Source of the DNA: Fusobacterium necrophorum subsp. necrophorum
Lineage (GTDB): Bacteria; Fusobacteriota; Fusobacteriia; Fusobacteriales; Fusobacteriaceae
Assembly: GCF_004006635.1 (NCBI RefSeq)
Contig: NZ_CP034842.1
Location: 372,001-436,000, forward strand
Length of the DNA: 64,000 nucleotides
Reading direction: 5' to 3'
Part shown: one piece after another, positions 57,131 through 64,000 of the stretch
Numbering within the stretch: the first letter of the stretch is position 1
How the letters are laid out: each line of letters opens with the position of its first letter
The notes under the pieces: model-generated
Databases searched by the model: none
What the model was told of the DNA's origin: nothing
What the model saw: the letters and a program-made list of their open reading frames with translations, nothing else
Position numbers and translations under genes: made by a program

Positions 57131-58330
57131 TTAAGGATATATTTTATGAATTTCATACCCAGACCAGAGGGAGGTTAAAAATAATTCTTTTACTTTTAGC
57201 TTTATCTTACAAAAAGGACAAATAAAAGGATTAATATCAAAAGTTTCTAAAGAAGATTTCACATAAAAAGAAAGTTCAAATTGCTTTTTCTTTTTAAAAT
57301 TAAGAATAACTTTTTTTAGTTTAGAATTTAAATGCCTAGCATAAAACCCAAATCTAGAAATAGATTTAAAGTTTTTAGGTGGAAGATGAATAAGAATCTG
57401 TTGAACAAATTCATCAATAGGCATTGTGCGATATTTTTTATTTTTATTATCAGCTAAATCTTGATAGAAAAAAGTAACTTCTTTATCGTTAAAATTAACA
57501 ATTTTATATTCTGCAATTGGAGCTCGCGCAAGATATCTTCCAAGATACTTTATGATTCCGGCAGTTGAATTAAGTTCTGTAGATCCTACATTAAAAAATA
57601 GGCGAACATCTTTTTTGTATAGTTCTCTAACTGATTTGAGCGCTTTTTTCTTAATGTTTTCAGAGTAGTTTCCATTTTTTACAATATCAAGTACTAAAAA
57701 ACGCCATTGTTTAGCAATAGAATTAACATGAAAATATTCCAATTTTCTAAAAGTTAGTTTTTTAGTAAACCCACCCAGCGAAACAAGCGCATGGATGTGT
57801 GGATTTCATTTGAGGTCACGACCAAAGGTATGAATAATTGTGACAAGCCCATAATGAACAATATCAGTATCAGTAAAGTAATTAGGAGAAGATTTAGGAA
57901 TTTTCTTTTTTCTTTGAGTTTTTTTATTAATATTGTGAAACTGATATTTAAAAATTTCATTAACGGCTTCAGCGAGTTTTCTAAGTAAAGTTCGATCATA
58001 ACAAAAAAACATTCTTAATTCTTCAGGAATGGTAAAAAGAACATGCCTATGAGGGATATTAAGAATATCTCTTTGCATATTAGAAGCCCAAACAGAAGAA
58101 TATTTGAAACCACAAGTAGGACAGAGTTTAGATTTGCAAGAGATAGGAAAAGTATGAAAGTGACCGCATTTTTTACAAGAATATTTAACAAAACCTTTGC
58201 TAATATCTCTACAAAGTAAAAATTTATCAAGAGAAAATTTGATAAATTCAAGATGTTCATGCGCAACAAAAGACTTGATAAAATTGAAGATATGTGTTAG
58301 ATTAGTTAAGAGTAATATTTCTTTAATCAT
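57131..58330 (-). pseudogene. IS91-family transposase interrupted by one TGA
   Basis: A single frame of 400 codons encodes an IS91-type rolling-circle transposase. It has an N-terminal zinc ribbon (CKKCGHFHTFPISCKSKLCP), the IPHRHVLFTIPEELR motif, then the metal-binding NPHIHALVSLGG, and the region where the catalytic tyrosine is expected (KYLGRYLARAPIA). A TGA at 57808-57806 falls exactly where family members have tryptophan before NPHIH. Apart from that codon the frame is whole. ATG 58330 follows AAAGGAGC. The terminator follows on one side and a large hairpin lies upstream, so the element is roughly 57100-58430; no terminal inverted repeats are expected in this family. It lies 120 bp past the tRNA array. 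Confidence 0.85.
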
Positions 58331-58384
58331 AAGAAGTAGCTCCTTTCTGTATTTTTTTTCGCAATTAAATTTTACAGAAAAAGA

Positions 58385-58431
58385 GAGCCGATTGCAAAAG
58401 ATTTTTTTAAAATCTGCAATCGGCTTTTTTT
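58385..58431 (+). other. Large hairpin upstream of the transposase
   Basis: GCCGATTGCA (58387-58396) pairs with TGCAATCGGC (58415-58424), with inner AGATT/AATCT pairing, and a T-run follows on the plus strand. No plus-strand gene ends here. It may be the structured left (ter-like) end of the IS91-type element, or a leftover terminator. Confidence 0.55.
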
Positions 58432-58437
58432 ATTTTC

Positions 58438-58465
58438 TTGATTTTTTATAGAAAAGAAGTATAAT
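58438..58465 (+). promoter_or_regulatory. Promoter of the glycine-zipper lipoprotein
   Basis: TTGATT (58438-58443), a 16-bp spacer and TATAAT (58460-58465) lie 32 bp before the start codon. Confidence 0.7.
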
Positions 58466-58497
58466 AAAAATAATATAAATAAAAGGAGGGTTTAAAG

Positions 58498-58701
58498 ATG
58501 AAAAGAATGCTATTCGTTGTTTTAATATTGGTTGGAATATTTGCCGGATGTACTCATACCGAAAAAACTGCGACAGGAGGAGCTGTCGTGGGAGCTGCTG
58601 TAGGAGCTCTATTGGGAAATGATGCAAGATCTACTGCGATTGGAGCAGGAATAGGAGGAGCGTTAGGAGCAGGAGCAGGAGAAATGACCAAGAATAAATA
58701 G
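58498..58701 (+). CDS. Small glycine-zipper lipoprotein
   Basis: The 67-residue product has a signal peptide with lipobox IFAGC (cysteine at residue 18) and, from residue 26, a glycine zipper (TGGAVVGAAVGALLGND, IGAGIGGALGAGAGE). It matches the zipper part of the OmpA-like lipoprotein at 48789 and lacks the cell-wall-binding domain. Such proteins resemble YMGG/SlyB-type outer-membrane lipoproteins; the function is unknown. The ATG follows AAAGGAGGG, and the gene stands alone between its own promoter and terminator. Confidence 0.85.
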   Translation: MKRMLFVVLILVGIFAGCTHTEKTATGGAVVGAAVGALLGNDARSTAIGAGIGGALGAGAGEMTKNK

Positions 58702-58732
58702 AGAATTTATTATGAAGTTGTGTGTATTTTAT

Positions 58733-58765
58733 ACGAGGTATCTTTCACGAGATACCTCGTTTTTA
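58733..58765 (+). terminator. Terminator after the small lipoprotein
   Basis: The perfect 11-bp stem ACGAGGTATCT/AGATACCTCGT with a 6-base loop is followed by TTTTTA. Confidence 0.9.
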
Positions 58766-58851
58766 TATTATAAGTTTTTCAGAAAATGATATGTTTCAAG
58801 AAGACAAAAGAATTCATTTTTAAATTGGGAAGAGGAGGGGAAATGTTTTTA

Positions 58852-58880
58852 TTGTTAGGACTTTTAAAATAAGTTATAAT
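58852..58880 (+). promoter_or_regulatory. Promoter of the GntR gene
   Basis: TTGTTA (58852-58857), a 17-bp spacer and TATAAT (58875-58880) lie 39 bp before the start codon. Confidence 0.75.
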
Positions 58881-58919
58881 AAAAAATAATAAAGAAGAAA
58901 AAATGGAGGAATCAAAAAA

Positions 58920-59642
58920 ATGATTATAGAAAAAAAGAAAAGTCCGAGATGTGTTACAATATACAATCGTTTGTTTTCCATGATAGAAGCAGGAGAATTT
59001 TCACTGGAGGGGAAGCTTCCCACAGAGCCAAAGTTAGCTAAGCAAATGGGAGTCAGTAGAACTACTTTACGACAGGCATTGTATCTTTTACAAGAGGATG
59101 GAATTATTAAAAATATTCAGGGAAAGGGAAATTTTATTATTGGAACAGTTCAAAAATGGGAAAAAGGATTGGAAAGCTTGGAGAATCCGGTGTATTCTGT
59201 TTTAAACATGCCAGTAGAAGAAATGGAAATAGAATTTCGTCTTGAGACGGGAGCGGAATATTCCAACAAAGTATTGGAACGGAAATCCAGTGTCGTGCTG
59301 TATGCGGATATTTGGTACAAAAGTCAAGGAAAGGGAGTTGCCTATACTTTATCCATTCTTCCCATTGAAACTATATTAGAAGAAAAAATTGATTTGTCTG
59401 ATGAAAAAAAATTATTGAAATATTTAACAGAAGAAATATATTTAAAAGTAAGACGCTCAGAGATTCACCTTCTTCAGTCAACATTGGATAATTTTTATGA
59501 AATGAAATACGAACTATGCAAGGAAAAAGAAATTCATCTCCTTCAGGAAGCATTGTATACAAAAAATAAATATCCCGTTGCTTATCAGAAACATTATATC
59601 CCAGTAGAACATTCTCATATAAGCATTATCCGAAGAAAATAA
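58920..59642 (+). CDS. GntR family regulator, HutC subfamily
   Basis: The 240-residue protein has an N-terminal winged helix (residues about 10-75, with GKLPTEPKLAKQMGVSRTTL, then RQALYLLQEDGIIKNIQGKG) and a C-terminal UTRA ligand-binding domain. The UTRA domain senses small effectors. The gene lies just before the nucleoside-salvage genes on the same strand but has its own promoter, so control of that cluster by a nucleoside or pentose phosphate is likely. ATG 58920 follows TGGAGGAATC. Confidence 0.88.
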   Translation: MIIEKKKSPRCVTIYNRLFSMIEAGEFSLEGKLPTEPKLAKQMGVSRTTLRQALYLLQEDGIIKNIQGKGNFIIGTVQKWEKGLESLENPVYSVLNMPVEEMEIEFRLETGAEYSNKVLERKSSVVLYADIWYKSQGKGVAYTLSILPIETILEEKIDLSDEKKLLKYLTEEIYLKVRRSEIHLLQSTLDNFYEMKYELCKEKEIHLLQEALYTKNKYPVAYQKHYIPVEHSHISIIRRK

Positions 59643-59660
59643 AAAATGATATAAAAATGA

Positions 59661-59690
59661 TTGACATCTAAACGGATTGTATGATATATT
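59661..59690 (+). promoter_or_regulatory. Promoter of the nucleoside-salvage cluster
   Basis: TTGACA (59661-59666) and TATATT (59685-59690) are 18 bp apart. Downstream, between the promoter and the udp start, ACAAGTATACAA (59713-59724) and TATACAAA (59732-59739) repeat a GTATAC-like element also seen as TTGTATG at 59678-59684. These are candidate operators for the adjacent GntR protein. Confidence 0.6.
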
Positions 59691-59752
59691 CTAAAAAAAG
59701 ACAAGTTAATAAACAAGTATACAATTTTTTATACAAAATAGGAGGTCAAGAA

Positions 59753-60523
59753 ATGAAATATGCGGAAGAAGGAGTACAATATCATATTGGATTAAGAAAT
59801 GGAGAGGTGGGAGAATATGTTATTTTACCGGGAGATCCTAAGCGTTGTGCTAAAATTGCTAAGCATTTTGAGGATGCAAAATTGATAGCTGACAATAGAG
59901 AGTATGTCACGTACACAGGATATTTAGATGGAGTTAAGGTCAGTGTCACTTCTACGGGAATTGGAGGCCCTTCTGCTGCTATTGCTATGGAAGAGTTAGT
60001 AAAATGTGGTGCAAAAACCTTTCTAAGAGTGGGTACCTGTGGTGGAATGCAAAAGGAAATTATGGGAGGAGATATTGTAATTGCTACGGGAGCGATTCGA
60101 ATGGAAGGGACTAGTAAGGAATATGCTCCGATTGAATATCCGGCTGTAGCAGATTTGGAAGTTACAAATGCTTTAGTAGAGGCAGCAAATCAATTAAAGG
60201 AAAAGTATCATGTAGGAGTAGTACAATGTAAAGATGCTTTTTATGGACAACATGAGCCATCTACGAAGCCTGTCAGCTATGAGTTGGAAAATAAGTGGGA
60301 AGCTTGGATTCGAATGGGATGTAAAGCCTCGGAAATGGAGTCTGCTGCTTTATTTATTGTTGGGAATTATTTAAAGGTTCGAGTTGGCTCTTCTTTTTTA
60401 GTGGTGGCAAACCAAGAAAGAGAAAAACTTGGATTGGAAAATCCTGTGATTCATGATACGGAAGCGGCAATTAAATTAACAGTACAAGCAATTAGGAATC
60501 TAATCAAGAAAGATCGAAAGTAA
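59753..60523 (+). CDS. udp: Uridine phosphorylase
   Basis: This enzyme splits uridine with phosphate into uracil and ribose 1-phosphate. ATG 59753 follows AGGAGGTCAAG, giving 256 residues. Motifs of the NP-I family are visible: [10 protein letters not shown] for phosphate binding, [25 protein letters not shown] and, near the C-terminus, [10 protein letters not shown] for ribose binding. Uridine is favoured over purine substrates by overall similarity and by the separate DeoD gene nearby. Confidence 0.9.
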   Translation: MKYAEEGVQYHIGLRNGEVGEYVILPGDPKRCAKIAKHFEDAKLIADNREYVTYTGYLDGVKVSVTSTGIGGPSAAIAMEELVKCGAKTFLRVGTCGGMQKEIMGGDIVIATGAIRMEGTSKEYAPIEYPAVADLEVTNALVEAANQLKEKYHVGVVQCKDAFYGQHEPSTKPVSYELENKWEAWIRMGCKASEMESAALFIVGNYLKVRVGSSFLVVANQEREKLGLENPVIHDTEAAIKLTVQAIRNLIKKDRK

Positions 60524-60555
60524 AAAACAATGAAGATAGTTTTAGGAGGAAAAAA

Positions 60556-61407
60556 ATGAAACTTAGAAACAGGATATTGTCTACATCTATGAAGATTTTT
60601 TTATTAGGAACAAGTTTTTTTATAACAGCTTGCCAGACAGTACCAACAAAAGCAGTACAGGAAAAAACTATTTGTATTTCTTATCATGAACTTCGCTCAC
60701 AGCAAAATATGTTAGCTACAAACTGGTATCAAACAGCCGGAGAAGTAAAAGCTTTATATATTCAGGGATACAATATTGCAAAAGAAAGACTGGTAAAGCA
60801 TCTAAAGACTCCTAGCAAAAAACCATATTCGATTGTTTTAGATTTAGATGAGACAGTAATTGATAACAGTCCTTATTCGGCAGAGAATATTTTACAGGGA
60901 AGAGCATATGAACCGAATACATGGAATGAATGGGTGAATAAAATGGAGGCAAAGGCTGTTCCGGGAGCAAAGGAGTTTTTGGAATTTGCTAATAAAAATA
61001 AAGTGGAAATTTATTATATTTCTGATAGAACAGAAGAACAACTGGACGCAACTATTATGAATTTAGAAAAAATTGGAATACCTGTTCAAGGGAGAGATCA
61101 TGTTCTATTGAAAAATGCTCAGGATAAGTCAGGAAAGATGAATCGAAGAGAATATGTAAAAAATCATACCAATCTTATTATGCTATTCGGAGACAATTTA
61201 TCTGATTTTGATGAATTTTCAAAAAAATCAGTAGAAGATCGAAATCGTAGAGTGGAAGAACTTGCAGAAGAATTCGGAAGTCGTTTTATTCTATTTCCAA
61301 ATCCAATGTATGGAGCTTTTGAAAGTGCAATCTACAATGGAAAATTTGGAGATGCTGAAAACCAGATAAAATCTCGAAGAGAAGCATTACAGCCTTATTT
61401 GAAATGA
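60556..61407 (+). CDS. 5'-nucleotidase, lipoprotein e(P4) family
   Basis: The 283-residue HAD-type acid phosphatase has a lipoprotein signal with lipobox FITAC (cysteine about residue 26) and the nucleophile motif VLDLDETVIDN (about 93-103), then IYYISDRTEEQ and LFGDNLSDFDEF. e(P4) proteins are anchored in the outer membrane and dephosphorylate nucleotides, in Haemophilus also NMN, so the nucleoside can be imported. Its place between udp and a nucleoside transporter fits that job. ATG 60556 follows AGGAGG. Confidence 0.93.
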   Translation: MKLRNRILSTSMKIFLLGTSFFITACQTVPTKAVQEKTICISYHELRSQQNMLATNWYQTAGEVKALYIQGYNIAKERLVKHLKTPSKKPYSIVLDLDETVIDNSPYSAENILQGRAYEPNTWNEWVNKMEAKAVPGAKEFLEFANKNKVEIYYISDRTEEQLDATIMNLEKIGIPVQGRDHVLLKNAQDKSGKMNRREYVKNHTNLIMLFGDNLSDFDEFSKKSVEDRNRRVEELAEEFGSRFILFPNPMYGAFESAIYNGKFGDAENQIKSRREALQPYLK

Positions 61408-61445
61408 TATTCAACAGAAAATAAATACAGGAGAGATAAAAAATT

Positions 61446-62669
61446 ATGAAAATAGCAATGAATATTTTGGGAATTGTACTTATTTTTATATGTATGTATG
61501 CCATATCGAAGCACCGAAAAGAAGTGAAAAAAGAAATTATATTAAAAGCAATAGCAGTACAATTCATAATAGCTTTTTTATTGGTCAAATTTCCTCTTGG
61601 AAAACTGGTTGTGTCAAAAGTATCTGAGGGTGTAACCAAAATACTGGATTATGGAAAAGATGGAATTGCATTTGTGTTTGGAAGCTTAGGATTTGCAAAT
61701 GCTCCAACTGGTTTTATATTTGCTATTCAGGTTTTAGGAAATATTATATTTTTATCTTCATTGGTAGGAGCTTTATATTATCTTGGAGTGTTGAGCTTTA
61801 TTGTTAAAATGATTGGAAAAGGGATTGGAAAATTGTTAGGAACTTCACAAGTGGAAACTTTCGTTGCTGTAGCCAATATGTTTTTAGGACAAACAGAAAG
61901 CCCCATTTTAGTCAGTAAATATCTTGGAATGATGACGGAAAGTGAAATGATGGTTGTGCTTGTTTCCGGAATGGGAAGTATGTCAGCAACAATTATTGGA
62001 GGCTATGTGGCCTTAGGGATTCCTATGGAATATCTTTTGATTGCAAGTACTTTAGTTCCTATGGGAAGTATTGCTATCTCTAAAATTATTTATCCTGAGA
62101 TAGAGATAGCAAAAGAAGTTACAGATGTCAGTATGGATAATAAGGGAAATAATGAAAATTTAATTGGTGCTGTAACAGAAGGAGCTATGAACGGAATGCA
62201 TTCAGCTTTGGCGATAGGAGCTTCTTTGATTGCCGTGATTGGTCTTGTTGCTCTTGTAAATGGATTACTGGGAGTGATAGGAGAAAATATGGGAGTTGGT
62301 GTATTGAAATTAGAAAATATTTTTGCCTACTTGTTTTCTCCTTTGGGATTTTTGATGGGCTTATCTGGAAATGATATATTTTTGGCAGGAGAATTATTGG
62401 GAAGCAAATTGGTTTTAAATGAATTTGTGGCTTTTCAAAGATTGGGAACTATTATTCAGGGTTTAGAATATCGAACAGCTTTAATTTTATCAATTTCTTT
62501 GGCAGGATTTGCAAATATATCCAGTATGGGTATCTGTATTGCAGGAATTTCCGCATTGTGTCCAGAAAAGAGAGGAATTTTATCTAGACTTGTCTTTCGA
62601 GCTATGATTGGGGGATTTGTAGTAAGTGTGTTAAGTGCGATGATTGTAGGTCTTATTACTATGTTTTAA
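61446..62669 (+). CDS. Concentrative nucleoside transporter, NupC/CNT family
   Basis: The 407-residue inner-membrane protein has about nine to ten helices and the CNT hallmarks NMFLGQTESPILVSKYL, the GMGSMSATIIGGYVALG segment and, in the C-terminal half, LAGFANISSMGICIAGIS. These carriers import nucleosides with Na+ or H+. It follows the e(P4) nucleotidase and precedes cdd. Confidence 0.94.
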   Translation: MKIAMNILGIVLIFICMYAISKHRKEVKKEIILKAIAVQFIIAFLLVKFPLGKLVVSKVSEGVTKILDYGKDGIAFVFGSLGFANAPTGFIFAIQVLGNIIFLSSLVGALYYLGVLSFIVKMIGKGIGKLLGTSQVETFVAVANMFLGQTESPILVSKYLGMMTESEMMVVLVSGMGSMSATIIGGYVALGIPMEYLLIASTLVPMGSIAISKIIYPEIEIAKEVTDVSMDNKGNNENLIGAVTEGAMNGMHSALAIGASLIAVIGLVALVNGLLGVIGENMGVGVLKLENIFAYLFSPLGFLMGLSGNDIFLAGELLGSKLVLNEFVAFQRLGTIIQGLEYRTALILSISLAGFANISSMGICIAGISALCPEKRGILSRLVFRAMIGGFVVSVLSAMIVGLITMF

Positions 62670-62683
62670 TGGGAGGATAGGAA

Positions 62684-63082
62684 ATGGAAAAATATAAAGA
62701 CATATTGGAAATGGCATATAAGGCAATGGATAATGCATATGCACCATATTCTCATTTTCATGTAGGTTCCTGTGTGAAGACAAAAGATGGAAACTATTTT
62801 ATTGGAGCAAATGTTGAAAATGCTTCTTATGGATTGACAAATTGTGCAGAAAGAAATGCAATTTTTCAAGTTTACTCTCATGGCTATAGACAGACGGATA
62901 TTGAGGCCATTGCCATTGTCGGACAAGGAGATACTCTGATTACACCTTGTGGAGCTTGCAGACAGGTTTTAGTGGAACTCTTAAATAAGGAAACACCAAT
63001 TGTTCTTGGAACCAAAGGGAAAGTAAAAATTACTAATATTTTGGAGTTAATGCCTATGGCATTTACAAGCGAGGATTTATAA
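62684..63082 (+). CDS. cdd: Cytidine deaminase
   Basis: The 132-residue homotetrameric-type enzyme converts cytidine and deoxycytidine to uridine and deoxyuridine. The zinc and catalytic motifs NCAERNAIF and TPCGACRQVLVEL are intact, and the N-terminal YAPYSHFHVGSCV binds the nucleoside. It lies 14 bp after the transporter and 11 bp before deoD, and its product is a substrate of Udp. Confidence 0.97.
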   Translation: MEKYKDILEMAYKAMDNAYAPYSHFHVGSCVKTKDGNYFIGANVENASYGLTNCAERNAIFQVYSHGYRQTDIEAIAIVGQGDTLITPCGACRQVLVELLNKETPIVLGTKGKVKITNILELMPMAFTSEDL

Positions 63083-63093
63083 AGGAGGAGGAA

Positions 63094-63807
63094 ATGGCAA
63101 CACCACATAACCAAGCAGCAATGGGAGAAATTGCTAAAAATGTTTTGATGCCGGGAGATCCCTTAAGAGCAAAATTTATTGCGGATACTTTTTTGGACAA
63201 TGTAGTTTTGGTGAATTCTATTCGGAATATGTTTGCTTTTACAGGGGAATACAAAGGAAAGGAAATCACCATAATGGCTTCCGGAATGGGAATGCCTTCC
63301 ATAGGAATTTACTCTTATGAGCTATACACGCAGTATGGGGTGGAAAATATCATTCGAGTGGGATCCGCCGGCTCTTATGTAAAGAAGCTGGATTTGTTTG
63401 ATATTGTTTTAGCAGACAGTGCATGGAGTGAATCCAGTTTTGCAAAGACTCAAAACGGCTATGATAAAGATGTGACGGAGCCAAGTAGTCAATTGAATCG
63501 TAACATTTTAAATGCAGCACAAAAATTGAATATTCCTGTTACTGTTGGAACTATCCACTCCAGCGATGTTTTTTATGCAGAACGGAATGTAGACAGTTAC
63601 CAAGAAATTCATAAAAAACATGGCTGTTTATGTGTAGAAATGGAGGCATTTGCGTTATTTCACAATGCGAGAGTGTTAGGAAAAAATGCTGCTTGTCTTC
63701 TGACCATTTCGGATTCTTTTATTTCTAAAAAGCAAACAACGGCAGAGGAAAGACAAACGGCTTTTATCAATATGATGAAGATAGCTTTGGAAACTTTTCA
63801 GGAATAA
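63094..63807 (+). CDS. deoD: Purine nucleoside phosphorylase, DeoD type
   Basis: The 237-residue protein is the hexameric class that cleaves purine (deoxy)nucleosides with phosphate. It shows VLMPGDPLRAKFIAD, the MASGMGMPSIGIYSYEL stretch, RVGSAGSY, the EMEAFALF ribose-binding motif and LTISDSF, whose aspartate supports 6-amino purines. ATG 63094 follows AAAGGAGGAGG. Confidence 0.96.
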   Translation: MATPHNQAAMGEIAKNVLMPGDPLRAKFIADTFLDNVVLVNSIRNMFAFTGEYKGKEITIMASGMGMPSIGIYSYELYTQYGVENIIRVGSAGSYVKKLDLFDIVLADSAWSESSFAKTQNGYDKDVTEPSSQLNRNILNAAQKLNIPVTVGTIHSSDVFYAERNVDSYQEIHKKHGCLCVEMEAFALFHNARVLGKNAACLLTISDSFISKKQTTAEERQTAFINMMKIALETFQE

Positions 63808-63830
63808 AAGAAAGTTGAGGATGAAACAGT

Positions 63831-64000
63831 ATGAGAACATATAAAAGAATATTTACAATTGTAATAGATTCTTTGGGGATAGGAGAGATGCATGATTCTG
63901 AAAAATTCGGAGATATTGGAGTGAACACTCTCGGACATATTGCAGAATCGGTAGAAAAACTTGAAATTCCCAATCTTCAAAAATTAGGATTGGCAAATCT
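63831..64000 (+). CDS. deoB: Phosphopentomutase, N-terminal fragment at the window edge
   Basis: The first 56 codons match DeoB, which converts (deoxy)ribose 1-phosphate to the 5-phosphate: [19 protein letters not shown] with the metal-binding Asp, then [13 protein letters not shown]. The gene continues past position 64000. It takes the pentose phosphates released by Udp and DeoD into central metabolism. ATG 63831 follows TTGAGG; an ATG at 63821 runs into a stop at once. Confidence 0.9.
   Translation, partial: MRTYKRIFTIVIDSLGIGEMHDSEKFGDIGVNTLGHIAESVEKLEIPNLQKLGLAN

Overview
The window is AT-rich (about 70% or more by eye) and comes from a Gram-negative (diderm) anaerobe. I read it as the genus Fusobacterium, possibly close to F. 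necrophorum; the species is only a guess. The reasons are a complete Rnf ferredoxin:NAD oxidoreductase operon in the order CDGEAB, a YadA-type trimeric autotransporter, outer-membrane lipoproteins with glycine zippers, a long form of urocanase, and the purine-rich coding style. The standard genetic code fits throughout.

Layout. Positions 1-3808 hold an rRNA operon on the minus strand (16S, tRNA-Ile, tRNA-Ala and a truncated 23S). From 3947 to 15941 almost everything also reads on the minus strand: pgi, an SLH-like protein, tRNA-Gln, spoVG, ispE, rqcP, mfd, and the classic origin-proximal cluster mnmG-mnmE-jag-yidC-yidD-rnpA-rpmH. A 656-bp gene-free block (15942-16597) follows. From there genes read on the plus strand: a 579-residue winged-helix replication-initiator-like protein, an S4-domain protein, recF, dciA, gyrB, gyrA, a phosphodiesterase, pheS, pheT and pth. 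The divergence point, gene order and strand switch mark this as the probable chromosomal replication origin. However, dnaA and dnaN, which usually sit between rpmH and recF, are absent. A plasmid-type initiator takes their place, preceded by five 23-bp iteron-like direct repeats spaced close to whole helical turns. The last repeat contains the -35 box of the initiator's own promoter. This is the most interesting system in the window.

Positions 29109-34086 are the Rnf operon, whose products pump Na+ or H+ at the membrane. Positions 34341-39301 form an accessory island: two paralogous AAA-ATPase/PD-(D/E)XK proteins (one intact, one with a single nonsense codon) flank the decayed remains of an RloA/RloB pair and a PHP-domain (TrlF-like) protein, which are probable defence genes. 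Positions 39432-45760 carry a ROK regulator divergent from hutH-hutU and a YjiH-type membrane protein (histidine catabolism). Positions 46065-49442 are cell-surface genes (trimeric adhesin, lipoprotein, OmpA-like lipoprotein). A sodium:amino-acid symporter follows, then a 5-gene tRNA array, smr-aroF-ylmD, a Nudix hydrolase, a DUF1576 membrane protein, a GIY-YIG protein, an 11-gene tRNA array and an inactivated IS91-type transposase. The right end (58920-64000) is a nucleoside-salvage cluster: a GntR regulator, uridine phosphorylase, the surface 5'-nucleotidase e(P4), a NupC-type transporter, cytidine deaminase, purine nucleoside phosphorylase, and phosphopentomutase cut off by the window edge. 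Together these would strip phosphate from nucleotides outside the cell, import the nucleosides and degrade them to base and pentose phosphate.
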